Source: Glacieibacterium sp038210595 (lineage in GTDB: Bacteria; Pseudomonadota; Alphaproteobacteria; Sphingomonadales; Sphingomonadaceae). Taken from it: 64,000 nucleotides of DNA. This document shows, piece by piece, positions 8,135 through 16,605 of this stretch. The position numbers were made by a program, and so were the translations under genes. The notes under the pieces were generated by a model, which made no database searches, was not told where the DNA came from, and saw only the letters and a list, made by a program, of their open reading frames with translations. Position 1 is the stretch's first letter, and each line of letters opens with the position of its first letter. The stretch covers positions 1 through 64,000 of the forward strand of contig JBBQWN010000002.1 in the NCBI GenBank assembly GCA_038210595.1, in the 5' to 3' direction.

Positions 8135-8665
8135 ATGAATTTTCGTCAGTCGGTCGCCGCTGCGGCTTTGATTTCGGCCATCGCGGCCGCGCCCGCCGCC
8201 GCTTCGACGTTCGCCTGGACCGGCGGCAGCGACGGTGACAACGGCTTCGCGACGTCCGTCACGCCGACCGCCGCCGGCAGCCTGCAGTTCTTCGGTACCG
8301 ACACGTCGTACGAAGAGGGCTATGCTGGCCCGTTCGCTCACTCGCATGCCGAAAACGGCGACCAGACCTGGACGATCTACGCGGTCGTCGATGGTATCAC
8401 CCAGACCGTGTTCTCGCAGTACCTGCTCGATGGCACCGACCAGTCGATCGTCGCGCTCGGTTCGCTGAGCTTCACCTACGGTGTCGTGACCGAGGTCGGC
8501 TTCACCTGCGACAATTGCTCGGACAACACCTTCCATCAGTTCAGCGGCGCGAGCTTCGCCCTCGGCGCAGTGCCGGAGCCCGCCACCTGGGCGCTGATGA
8601 TCGGCGGCTTCGGCATGGTCGGCGTCGCCGCCCGCCGCCGTCGCAACGGTTTCGCGACCGCTTGA
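8135..8665 (+). CDS. PEPxxWA-CTERM sorting domain protein
   Basis: Exported protein of 176 residues. The signal peptide is MNFRQSVAAAALISAIAAAPAAA (residues 1-23). A short beta-rich body follows with two Cys close together (CDNC, about 129-132). The C-terminal sorting signal is VPEPATWALMIGGFG (146-160), then a short hydrophobic stretch and an RRRR cluster, which is the PEPxxWA form used by sphingomonads. The family is handled by an exosortase/archaeosortase-type transpeptidase and is linked to exopolysaccharide and biofilm. No exosortase is in this window. AGGGGAA lies 6 bases before the ATG. Function of the body is unknown. Confidence 0.92.
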   Translation: MNFRQSVAAAALISAIAAAPAAASTFAWTGGSDGDNGFATSVTPTAAGSLQFFGTDTSYEEGYAGPFAHSHAENGDQTWTIYAVVDGITQTVFSQYLLDGTDQSIVALGSLSFTYGVVTEVGFTCDNCSDNTFHQFSGASFALGAVPEPATWALMIGGFGMVGVAARRRRNGFATA

Positions 8666-8683
8666 CGATCGACGTTCGGAACC

Positions 8684-8713
8684 AGCCCCCGGCCGCGAGG
8701 CCGGGGGCTTTTT
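8684..8713 (+). terminator. rho-independent terminator after the PEP-CTERM gene
   Basis: Perfect 11-bp stem AGCCCCCGGCC (8684-8694) and GGCCGGGGGCT (8699-8709) with a GCGA tetraloop, followed by TTTTTC. It starts 18 bases after the stop codon. Confidence 0.92.
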
Positions 8714-8736
8714 CGTGCGCTGGAAGCCGCAGCGAA

Positions 8737-9114
8737 TTATCTGGGCAGCATCATTCCCATCTGCGTGCCGCCGAAGATGTGAATGTGCAGGTGGGGCACT
8801 TCCTGATGCCCGTGCACGCCGGCGTTGGCGAGCAGCCGGTAGCCCGGCGTCTCCAGCCCGAGGTCGCGCGCCACCTGGCCGACGGCCCGCACGAAGCCGG
8901 TGATCTCCGCGTCCGACGCGGCGGCGGTGAAGTCCGCCCACGACACATAGCGCCCCTTGGGGATGACTAGCACGTGCACCGGCGCCTGCGGGGCGATGTC
9001 GTGGAAAGCGAGCGCGAAGTCGTCCTCGAACACCTTCCGGCACGGGATTTCGCCGCGCAGGATCTTGGCGAAGATGTTGGCGTCGTCGTAGGGGCCGAGC
9101 GCGGCGACGGGCAT
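8737..9114 (-). CDS. HIT family protein (HINT-like purine nucleotide hydrolase)
   Basis: 125-residue cytoplasmic protein of the histidine-triad superfamily. The C-terminal HLHIHIFGG is the HxHxHxx active-site motif, and FHDIAPQAPVHVLVIPKGRY is typical of the HINT branch (AMP-lysine or phosphoramidate hydrolases). It is the last gene of the hisBHAFE operon: ATG at 9114 lies 2 bases after the hisE stop. HIT genes at the end of his clusters are common in alphaproteobacteria. No direct role in histidine synthesis is established. Confidence 0.93.
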   Translation of the reverse strand: MPVAALGPYDDANIFAKILRGEIPCRKVFEDDFALAFHDIAPQAPVHVLVIPKGRYVSWADFTAAASDAEITGFVRAVGQVARDLGLETPGYRLLANAGVHGHQEVPHLHIHIFGGTQMGMMLPR

Positions 9115-9116
9115 GG

Positions 9117-9430
9117 TCAGTCCTTCCTGGCGGCCTTCTCCGCCAGCCCCGACACGCCCTCGCGGCGTTCCAGTTCGGCGCGGATGTCGTCGAAGCTCAG
9201 CCCCGCGTCGGCGAGCAGCACGGCGAGGTGGAAGACCAGGTCCGCCGCCTCCCCGGTCAGCGCGGCGCGGTCGTCGCCCATCGCCGCGATCACCGTCTCG
9301 ACCGCCTCCTCGCCCAATTTCTGCGCGATCTTGGCGCGGCCCTTGGCGGTCAGTTTCGCCACGTAGGACGTCGCCGGATCGGCGCTGCGGCGCGCGGCGA
9401 CGGCGGCGAGCAGGCGGTCGAAGGTGTCGG

Positions 9431-9434
<4 letters not shown>
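9117..9434 (-). CDS. hisE: phosphoribosyl-ATP diphosphatase
   Basis: Hydrolyses phosphoribosyl-ATP to phosphoribosyl-AMP and pyrophosphate, the second step of histidine synthesis. It is 105 residues long, an all-alpha MazG-like fold. The metal-binding pattern is KLGEEAVETVIA (about 38-49) and EAADLVFHLAVLLA (about 62-75). The start ATG shares an ATGA overlap with the hisF stop, which suggests coupled translation. Confidence 0.96.
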
Positions 9435-10189
<755 letters not shown>

Positions 10190-10196
10190 GTCAGCG

Positions 10197-10320
10197 GGCT
10201 CGGCTGCGCCTCGCACCCACCCCCGACCCCTCCCTGAAGAGGGAGGGGAGTCGTTCGCGCGCGCGGGTTCCCCTCCCTGCAAGGGAGGGGTTAGGGGTGG
10301 GTGCGAGGCGCAGCCGAGCC
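10197..10320. repeat. compound foldback element between hisA and hisF
   Basis: The outer arms at 10197-10223 and 10294-10320 are a perfect 27-bp inverted repeat (GGCTCGGCTGCG... against ...CGCAGCCGAGCC). Inside are two facing copies of the dispersed palindrome: CCCTCCCTGAAGAGGGAGGG at about 10229-10248 and CCCTCCCTGCAAGGGAGGGG at about 10271-10290. It begins 2 bases before the hisA stop and ends 8 bases before the hisF ATG. The architecture is that of a REP/BIME-type element, with a head-to-head pair of units. It may stabilise or partly terminate the his mRNA. Confidence 0.85.
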
Positions 10321-10321
10321 A

Positions 10322-11050
10322 CTAGGCCGCCCGCCGCAGCGCATCCGCGAGGTCGAGCCGCCCGTCGTACAGCGCACGGCCGACGATCACCCCCTCGATG
10401 CCGTCGCCGGCGTGGGCGCGCAGCGCGTCGATATCCTCCGGGCCGGCGACACCGCCGCTGGCCAGCACCGGGATGCGCACGGCGCGGGCCAGCGCCAGCG
10501 TCGCCTCCAGGTTGACGCCCTTCAGCATCCCGTCGCGGCCGACATCGGTGAACAGCAGCGCCGCGACGCCGGCGCCTTCGAAGCGCTTCGCCAGTTCGGC
10601 GACCGGTAGCGTCGAGGTCTCGGCCCAGCCGCGCGTCGTCACCATGCCGCCGCGCGCGTCGACCGCGACGACGATGCGGCCGGGATGGTCGCGCGCCGCC
10701 TCGACGACCAGTTGCGGATCGGCCAGCGCCGCGGTGCCCAGCACGATGCGGGCGACGCCGCGCCCCAGCCAGGCGTCGAGCGCGGCGCGGCTGCGGATGC
10801 CGCCGCCCAGCTGGACGCGGCCGGGGAAGGCCGCGACGATGCGCTCCACCGCCGCACCATTGACGCTGCCGCCCGCGAACGCGCCGTCGAGATCGACGAC
10901 ATGCAGCGCCGCCGCCCCGGCGGCCGCGAACGTCCGCGCCTGCGCGGCCGGGTCGTCGCCATAATCGGTGGCGCGGTCGAGGTCGCCCTCGGCGAGGCGG
11001 ACGACATGGCCCTGGTGCAGGTCGATCGCGGGGTAGAGGGTGAAGGTCAC
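10322..11050 (-). CDS. hisA: phosphoribosylformimino-AICAR ribotide isomerase
   Basis: Amadori isomerisation of ProFAR to PRFAR in histidine synthesis. It is a 242-residue (beta/alpha)8 barrel paralogous to HisF, with the catalytic Asp in YPAIDLHQGHVVRL at the N-terminus and the second Asp in VVAVDARGG. The start is GTG at 11050, because it sits in a GTGA overlap with the hisH stop and gives the family N-terminus (TFTLYPAIDL). The reading frame stays open upstream, but that part overlaps hisH. Confidence 0.96.
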   Translation of the reverse strand: MTFTLYPAIDLHQGHVVRLAEGDLDRATDYGDDPAAQARTFAAAGAAALHVVDLDGAFAGGSVNGAAVERIVAAFPGRVQLGGGIRSRAALDAWLGRGVARIVLGTAALADPQLVVEAARDHPGRIVVAVDARGGMVTTRGWAETSTLPVAELAKRFEGAGVAALLFTDVGRDGMLKGVNLEATLALARAVRIPVLASGGVAGPEDIDALRAHAGDGIEGVIVGRALYDGRLDLADALRRAA

Positions 11051-11658
11051 GCGGCCAGCCAATCGCTCAGGAACGCCAGCCCATAGGCCTGGCTTTTTTC
11101 GGGGTGGAACTGGACGCCGGTGACGTTGCCGCGCCGGACGACGGCGGCGAACGCGCCGCCATGATCGCTGGTCGCCACGACGTCGGCGTCGTTGGCCGCG
11201 GCCAGCCGGTAGCTGTGGACGAAATAGCCGCTGCCCCCGGCGAACCCTGGCTGCACGGCGCGGATGTCGTTCCAGCCGATGTGCGGGACCTTGAGGCCTG
11301 CGTCGCCGGGTTCGAGCCGCACCACCTCGCCCGGAATCCAGTCGAGGCCGGCGTGGATGCCGTGCTCGTGGCCGCGCGTCGCCAGCAGCTGCATGCCGAC
11401 GCAGATCCCCAGGAACGGCTTGGCCGCCCCGTGCACCGCGGTCTCCAGTGCGTCGACCAGCCCCGGCACGCCGCGCAGCGCGCCGATGCACTGCGCGAAC
11501 GCGCCGACGCCCGGCAGCACGATGCGGTCGGCGGCAGCGACGTCGGCGGCGGCGCCGCTGACCACCACCCGCGTCGCGCCGGCCGCCGCCAGCGCCTTGG
11601 CGGCGGAGCGCAGGTTGCCCGCGCCATAGTCGACGACCAGCGTCAGGCCGTCAGGCAC
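11047..11658 (-). CDS. hisH: imidazole glycerol phosphate synthase, glutaminase subunit
   Basis: Glutamine amidotransferase that supplies ammonia to HisF. It is a class I triad glutaminase of about 203 residues: nucleophile Cys in GICVGMQLL, and His/Glu in QFHPEKSQ near the C-terminus. The N-terminus LTLVVDYGAGNLRS is diagnostic. GTG at 11658 is chosen, overlapping the hisB stop by 8 bases; an ATG further upstream in frame would overlap hisB by over 50 bases. Confidence 0.95.
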   Translation of the reverse strand: MPDGLTLVVDYGAGNLRSAAKALAAAGATRVVVSGAAADVAAADRIVLPGVGAFAQCIGALRGVPGLVDALETAVHGAAKPFLGICVGMQLLATRGHEHGIHAGLDWIPGEVVRLEPGDAGLKVPHIGWNDIRAVQPGFAGGSGYFVHSYRLAAANDADVVATSDHGGAFAAVVRRGNVTGVQFHPEKSQAYGLAFLSDWLAA

Positions 11659-12262
11659 GGGCGGCCGGCCCGCCCAGCGTGCCCTTGGTCGAGGGGATGG
11701 CACCCGCCTTGCGCGGGTCGATGTCGACCGCCATGCGCAGGGCGCGGGCGAGGCCCTTGAAGCAGCTCTCGACGATATGGTGGTTGTTCTGCCCGTACAG
11801 CGTCTCGACGTGGAGCGTGATCCCGGCCGCCTGCGCGAAGCTGCCGAACCAGTGCTCGATCAGCTCGGTGTCCCATTCGCCGAGCTTCTCGACCGTGAAC
11901 GCGGTCTTCCAGACGAAATGTGGCCGGCCCGAGATGTCGAGCACGACGCGGGTCAGCGTCTCGTCCATCGCCGCGTGCGCCTCGCCGAAGCGGGCGATGC
12001 CGGCCTTGTCGCCCAGCGCCTGCCGCACCGCCTCGCCCAGCGCCAGCGCGCTGTCCTCGGTGGTGTGGTGCTGGTCGATATGCAGGTCGCCGGCGCAGCG
12101 CAGGTTGAGGTCGATCAGCGAGTGGCGCGACAGCTGTTCGAGCATATGGTCGAAAAAGCCGATGCCGGTGGCGATGTCGTAGGTGCCGCGGCCATCGAGA
12201 TCGAGCGTCACCGCGATCCGGGTCTCGTTGGTGTTGCGGGCGATCGTGGCGGTGCGCGACAT
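11651..12262 (-). CDS. hisB: imidazoleglycerol-phosphate dehydratase
   Basis: Dehydrates imidazole glycerol phosphate to imidazole acetol phosphate. It is the 203-residue monofunctional form. Metal-binding histidine motifs are DQHHTTED and NNHHIVES; GIGFFDHMLEQLSRH near the N-terminus is also diagnostic. It is the first gene of hisB-hisH-hisA-hisF-hisE on the minus strand, and starts 38 bases after the antiporter stop, so it may be read through from that gene or have its own weak promoter. Confidence 0.97.
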   Translation of the reverse strand: MSRTATIARNTNETRIAVTLDLDGRGTYDIATGIGFFDHMLEQLSRHSLIDLNLRCAGDLHIDQHHTTEDSALALGEAVRQALGDKAGIARFGEAHAAMDETLTRVVLDISGRPHFVWKTAFTVEKLGEWDTELIEHWFGSFAQAAGITLHVETLYGQNNHHIVESCFKGLARALRMAVDIDPRKAGAIPSTKGTLGGPAARA

Positions 12263-12300
12263 GGGCGGCGGTTAGAGCAAGGCACCGGCGCGGGCAAGGT

Positions 12301-13935
12301 TCAGCCCTCGATCAGCGACTCCGGGTCGGCGAGCCGGTCGCCGGTCGCGCTTTCCAGCGCGTGGCGGTTGCGCGCATCCTCCAGGTCGAGCTCGCGTTCG
12401 ATGCGGCGGCGGGCGTCGTCGGTGATGCGGTCGTCGCGGTAGAAGGCGGCGATGGCGCGGCGCTCCGCCTCGATCAGCTGCGCCTGGATGCGCGCGTCCT
12501 CGGCGACCGGGCTGCCCGCGACCGCGGTGTCGGCGGTGCCGGCATATTCGTTGCGGCGGTCGCAGTGGCGGCGGTACAGCGCCTTGACCGCGCTTTCGGG
12601 CGCGCCCGCGGCGGCCAGCCGGTCGAGCTCGGCCAGCGCCGCCTCCACCCCGCCCAGCCGCGCCTGGACCTCCGCCGCCTTGTCCGCCGCCGCCTCGCGC
12701 TCGCCCGCGCCGCTGAGGCCCAGCGCGCGGATCAGCGGGGGCAGCGTCACGCCCTGGCCGACCAGCGTCACGACGATGACGACGAAGGTCACGAACAGGA
12801 TCAGGTCGTGCTCCGGGAACGGCCGGCCGTTGATGGTGGCCGGGATCGACAGCGCGGCGGCCAGCGACACGACGCCGCGCAGGCCGGTGTAGCCGATGAT
12901 GAACGGCGTCTGCCACCCCGGCGCGGGCTCGCGGTCGCGCAGCCGCGCCGATAGTCGCGGCAGATAGGTCGCCGGGAACACCCAGACGAAGCGCACGACG
13001 ATGATCACCACGCAGACCAGCGCCGCCGCCGTCACCAGCCGCGGCCAGCCGCCGCCCGCCGCGCCCTGCATCAGCGCGTGCGCCTGCAGGCCGGTCAGCA
13101 GGAACAGCAGCCCCTCGATGCCGTGGGTGACCAGCCCCCAGACGAAATAGCCCTGCAGCCGGGTCGCGGGCGCGATGAAGCGCGGCCCGTTCCAGCTGAC
13201 GTACAGCCCCGCCGCCACCGTCGCCAGCACGCCCGAGCCGCCCAGCGCATGCGGCGGCCAGAACGCCAGGAAGGGGGTCAGCAGCGCCAGCATGATCTCC
13301 GCCTGCGGGTGCCGCGCCCAGTGGCGGATGCGCATCATCACGAAGCCCAGCGCGACGCCGAACAGCGTCTCGCCGACGACGATCGCCACGAACTTCACCG
13401 CCGCCGCCGGCACCGAGACGCCGCCGTGCATCACCGCCGCCAGCGCAAACGCGAACAGGATCAGCGCGGTGGCGTCGTTGACCAGCCCCTCGCCCTCCAG
13501 GATGGTCAGGATGCGCTCCGGGATGTGCAGCCGCCGCGCGATCGCCATCGGCGCCACGGCATCCGGCGGCGCCACCACCGCGCCGAGCACGAAGCCGACC
13601 GCCCAGTCGAGGCCGAGCAGGTAATGGCAGGCGGCCGCCACCGCGCTCGCGGTGAACAGCACGCAGCCGATGGCGAGCAGCAGGATCGGGCGGAGATTGG
13701 CCCGGAAGCCGCGCCAGCTCATGCCGACGCCCGCCCCGTACAACAGCGGCGGCAGCAGGATCAGCAGCACCACCTCGGGCGCGATATGCACCGGCGGCAG
13801 CCCGGGAATAAAGCTCAGCCCGGTGCCGACCAGCACCAGCAGGATCGATTGCGGCAGCCCCAGCCGGCCCGCGCCCGCCTCGGCGATGGCGGTCACCGCG
13901 ATCAGCAGCGCAGCGAGGGTCAAAAGCGGCAGCAT
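12301..13935 (-). CDS. Na+/H+ antiporter, CPA1/NhaP family
   Basis: Inner-membrane monovalent cation/proton antiporter of 544 residues. There are about 12 hydrophobic segments over residues 1-400, followed by a charged cytoplasmic tail rich in Glu/Arg/Ala (about 410-544, likely helical). The family ion-site region reads GAVVAPPDAVAP and, further on, EGEGLVNDATALILF, which carries the conserved ND pair of the CPA1 fold. It probably works in pH or Na+ homeostasis. The ion specificity (Na+ or K+) cannot be read from sequence. Confidence 0.92.
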   Translation of the reverse strand: MLPLLTLAALLIAVTAIAEAGAGRLGLPQSILLVLVGTGLSFIPGLPPVHIAPEVVLLILLPPLLYGAGVGMSWRGFRANLRPILLLAIGCVLFTASAVAAACHYLLGLDWAVGFVLGAVVAPPDAVAPMAIARRLHIPERILTILEGEGLVNDATALILFAFALAAVMHGGVSVPAAAVKFVAIVVGETLFGVALGFVMMRIRHWARHPQAEIMLALLTPFLAFWPPHALGGSGVLATVAAGLYVSWNGPRFIAPATRLQGYFVWGLVTHGIEGLLFLLTGLQAHALMQGAAGGGWPRLVTAAALVCVVIIVVRFVWVFPATYLPRLSARLRDREPAPGWQTPFIIGYTGLRGVVSLAAALSIPATINGRPFPEHDLILFVTFVVIVVTLVGQGVTLPPLIRALGLSGAGEREAAADKAAEVQARLGGVEAALAELDRLAAAGAPESAVKALYRRHCDRRNEYAGTADTAVAGSPVAEDARIQAQLIEAERRAIAAFYRDDRITDDARRRIERELDLEDARNRHALESATGDRLADPESLIEG

Positions 13936-13957
13936 CGCCGACAGCTAGCGGGTAAAA

Positions 13958-14034
13958 TGGTGCACCGGAAGGGATTCGAACCCCTGACCCCTGCCTTCGG
14001 AGGGCAGTGCTCTATCCAGCTGAGCTACCGGTGC
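13958..14034 (-). tRNA. tRNA-Arg (anticodon CCG)
   Basis: Read on the minus strand, this is a 77-base cloverleaf with acceptor stem GCACCGG/CCGGTGC. The D arm is GCTCAGCTGGATAGAGC, the anticodon stem-loop is CTGCC-CTCCGAA-GGCAG (anticodon CCG, reading CGG), the T arm is GTTCGAATC, and CCA is encoded. It lies between the antiporter and a lipoprotein gene, all on the minus strand. Confidence 0.98.
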
Positions 14035-14061
14035 GTGGGGTGGCCCCTAGCAGGCGGCGGG

Positions 14062-14469
14062 CTACTTGGGAACCGGGGTATAAGGCACGAACGGGCCCAG
14101 CCCGCAGCTGACGCCGATGCGCGGGCCGCCGCCCTGGATGATGACGGTGATGATGTCGACCGAGCACAGGCGGTTGATCGAGGTCGAATAGCTGAAGGCG
14201 CGCTCGAACCCCAGCTGCGAACAGCTGTTGGGCAGGTTGTTGCGCAGCACCGTGCCGTCGCGCAGGTAGAAATCGATGGTGCGGTCGTCGATCACCTTCG
14301 ATTCGCGGATGCGGCTCAGCTCGACGCACTGTGAGCTCGGCACCTTGCCCCCGGCGACGGTGTTGGCGGGCGGCGGCGGCGGCACCGCGGCGGTGCGCGG
14401 CGCGTTCGAGCAGCCGGCCAGCAGGCCGAGCGCGGCAACGGCAACGATAGCGGGAACGGCGCGACGCAT
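14062..14469 (-). CDS. small lipoprotein, DUF6491-like
   Basis: 135-residue predicted lipoprotein: charged MRR start, hydrophobic core, lipobox LLAGC with the acyl-acceptor Cys near residue 20, then an Ala/Pro linker. The conserved-looking body includes SSQCVELSRIRES and DGTVLRNNLPNSC and has four further Cys. The pattern resembles the uncharacterised DUF6491 family of sphingomonads and xanthomonads. ATG at 14469 has GGGAGGA 6 bases upstream. Function unknown. Confidence 0.82.
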   Translation of the reverse strand: MRRAVPAIVAVAALGLLAGCSNAPRTAAVPPPPPANTVAGGKVPSSQCVELSRIRESKVIDDRTIDFYLRDGTVLRNNLPNSCSQLGFERAFSYSTSINRLCSVDIITVIIQGGGPRIGVSCGLGPFVPYTPVPK

Positions 14470-14485
14470 GCTGGTCCTCCCTGTT

Positions 14486-15163
14486 TCAATCAGTGTGCGG
14501 TGGCTTTGCTGCACGCCCGGTTAACGCGGGCGCCGGCGTCTTGGGTTCGAAGGCGCAGTCGACCGCGACCGGACACCGCCAGCACTGGGGCGTACGCGCG
14601 ACGCAGGTGTAGCGGCCGTGCAGGATCAGCCAGTGGTGGGCGTGCACCATATACCGTGCCGGGATCGCCGCCATCAGTCCGTCCTCGACGGCGCGCGGCG
14701 TTTTGCCGGGTGCCAGGCCGGTGCGGTTGCCGACCCGGAAGATGTGCGTGTCGACCGCCATCGCCGCCTCGCCGAAGGCGACGTTCAGGACGACGTTCGC
14801 GGTCTTGCGCCCGACGCCCGGCAGGCTCTCAAGCGCGGCGCGGTCGCGCGGCACCTGGCCGCCGTACTGCGTCGCCAGGGTCTCGCTCAGCGCGGCAACG
14901 TGCTTCGCCTTGGTGTTGAACAGCCCGATCGTCTTGATCAGGTCGCGGATTCGGGCCTCGCCCAGCGCCGCCATGCGGGCCGGCGTCGGCCCGGCGGCAA
15001 ACAGCGCCGGCGTCGCCTTGTTGACCCCGGCGTCGGTCGCCTGCGCCGACAGCACGACCGCGACCAGCAGCTGGAACGGGTCGTCGTAGGCGAGTTCGGT
15101 GCGCGGTTCCGGGTTCGCCGCGGCGAGCGTGCTGAAGAAATGCTCGATCTGCTGCGGCGTCAT
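14486..15163 (-). CDS. nth: endonuclease III
   Basis: Base-excision-repair DNA glycosylase/AP lyase for oxidised pyrimidines, 225 residues. The helix-hairpin-helix LPGVGRKTANVVL contains the catalytic Lys, and AVDTHIFRV holds the catalytic Asp. A C-terminal C-x6-C-x2-C-x5-C cluster motif (CVARTPQCWRCPVAVDC) binds [4Fe-4S]. ATG at 15163 (MTPQQIEHFF) is the family start; the longer frame upstream is non-coding in composition. Confidence 0.96.
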   Translation of the reverse strand: MTPQQIEHFFSTLAAANPEPRTELAYDDPFQLLVAVVLSAQATDAGVNKATPALFAAGPTPARMAALGEARIRDLIKTIGLFNTKAKHVAALSETLATQYGGQVPRDRAALESLPGVGRKTANVVLNVAFGEAAMAVDTHIFRVGNRTGLAPGKTPRAVEDGLMAAIPARYMVHAHHWLILHGRYTCVARTPQCWRCPVAVDCAFEPKTPAPALTGRAAKPPHTD

Positions 15164-15226
15164 GTCGTGGCGTTTGTGCGGCGGCGGGCGGTTGGCTGTC
15201 CAGCCCGGCGCGCGTAGGCTGCCGCG

Positions 15227-15685
15227 ATGGCGGTGCTCGATCTGACGCTGCGGCCCAACCGCTCGCTGCCGCGCCATCAGGCGCGCTGGCTGGTCGCCGG
15301 CGTCGGCGGCGTCTTTTTGCTTGGGGGCCTGCGCTTCCTGGCGCTCGGCGCGTGGCCGGTGCTGCCGTTCATGGCCATCGACGTGGCGCTGCTGTGGTGG
15401 GCGTTCCGCGCCAGCTACCGGTCGGGCCGGGCCTATGAGACGGTGCGCCTCGACGCCTTCGACCTGACCGTCCGCAAGGTCGCCGCCAACGGGCGGGAGC
15501 GCCGCTTCCGGCTGGAGCCGTTCTGGGCCCGCGCCCGGCTGGAGGACCTGCCCAGCGGCGACAACCGCCTGTCGCTGGTGTCGCGGCAGGTCCGCGTCAC
15601 CGTCGGCCACTGCCTGTCACCCCCCGAACGCGCCGCCGTCCATGCCGCGATCGAGACCGGCCTGGCGCGCTGGCGGGCGGGCTAG
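15227..15685 (+). CDS. DUF2244 family membrane protein
   Basis: 152-residue protein with two adjacent transmembrane segments (about 22-62) and a cytoplasmic beta-rich domain. LDLTLRPNRSLP at the start and FRLEPFWARARLED are typical of DUF2244. Function is unknown; the family is often next to nth, as here, and divergent from it. It overlaps the convergent neighbour by 4 bases. Confidence 0.88.
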   Translation: MAVLDLTLRPNRSLPRHQARWLVAGVGGVFLLGGLRFLALGAWPVLPFMAIDVALLWWAFRASYRSGRAYETVRLDAFDLTVRKVAANGRERRFRLEPFWARARLEDLPSGDNRLSLVSRQVRVTVGHCLSPPERAAVHAAIETGLARWRAG

Positions 15686-16545
15686 GTCTCCGACCCGTCG
15701 CGCGCCCAATCATTTGCGATCTCGCCCAGCACCGTCTCCATCACCTCGGCGGGCGGGAATTGCTGCCGGCCCTCCGGCTCGGGTTGCCCGCGCAGCCGGG
15801 CCAGCACCTGGGCCGCGACGAACTGCTGGCTTTCCGACAGCGGCGACCACGCGATCTTCAGGCGGATGCGGGTCGCCGCCTCGCGCATCCCTTCCGGCCC
15901 GGCATCGACCCTGGCGTCGAGCGCGCGCAGATTCTCCTCCAGATGCTCGCAATAGCCGATGTCGCCGCGCACCCAGTCGTCGAGCGCGTCGGGGAAGGCG
16001 GCGAGCTTGATCAGCCGGTCGCGCATCTGCTTGCGGAACATCAGCGACAGGGTCTGCTGCTCGGCATAGCGGATCGCATTATGCCACAGGCGCGTCGCCA
16101 CGTCGGCCGGCTCCACGCTGCCCTCGGGCACGGCCCCGGCCGGGGCGGCCGTGCCGCTGTTGCCGGCGAAATGGCGCAGCACGGACACCAGCAGGCGGTT
16201 GTCGTACCGCGTCGTCTCGCCCTTGATCTGGCCCTTCCACACCACCGCCACCGGTACGCCGTTGACGGCGCGGTCGAAGGCGATGGTCTTCAGCGCCGCG
16301 ACCCCGGCGTCGAGCGCCGCGCTCCACGCCGCACAGAAACTCTCCGCCCCCTCGGCGGTGCGCAATTTATAGGCGGCGGTGACGTGCATCCCGACCGCAT
16401 CGGCGGCGGCGGTGACGCTGCCGGTCGCGGCCAGCGCCGCGATGAAGCTGCGCTGCCGCTCGGCCGTCCACCCGCCCCGCCGCGGCGCGCGCGGCACCGG
16501 CGTGAAGTCGGGGACGGGAGGATCGGGGAATCGGGTTCGTATCAT
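15682..16545 (-). CDS. uncharacterised protein with N-terminal helix-turn-helix
   Basis: 287 residues. The N-terminal segment GGWTAERQRSFIAALAATGS is followed by TAAADAVGMHVTAAYKLR (about 27-64) and resembles the HTH of phage terminase small subunits and transposase-like regulators. The rest is alpha-helical and Arg-rich, without recognised motifs. Similar proteins occur in sphingomonads without phage neighbours. No good Shine-Dalgarno precedes ATG at 16545. A long imperfect dyad begins 2 bases upstream (16548-16578), which suggests autoregulation. Function unknown. Confidence 0.7.
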   Translation of the reverse strand: MIRTRFPDPPVPDFTPVPRAPRRGGWTAERQRSFIAALAATGSVTAAADAVGMHVTAAYKLRTAEGAESFCAAWSAALDAGVAALKTIAFDRAVNGVPVAVVWKGQIKGETTRYDNRLLVSVLRHFAGNSGTAAPAGAVPEGSVEPADVATRLWHNAIRYAEQQTLSLMFRKQMRDRLIKLAAFPDALDDWVRGDIGYCEHLEENLRALDARVDAGPEGMREAATRIRLKIAWSPLSESQQFVAAQVLARLRGQPEPEGRQQFPPAEVMETVLGEIANDWARDGSET

Positions 16546-16547
16546 TA

Positions 16548-16578
16548 GACAATCATAACCGGGTTGGTTACAAATGTC
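16548..16578. promoter_or_regulatory. imperfect dyad at the start of the HTH gene
   Basis: The arms GACAATCATAACC and GGTTACAAATGTC flank GGGTT. TAACC/GGTTA (16556-16560, 16566-16570) and GACA/TGTC (16548-16551, 16575-16578) pair exactly, 10 of 13 positions overall. It covers the region where the ribosome-binding site would lie, so binding of a repressor here would block the gene on the minus strand. Operator function is inferred. Confidence 0.4.
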
Positions 16579-16605
16579 AAGCTCGGGCGGTCGCTGCGGC
16601 GGCGG

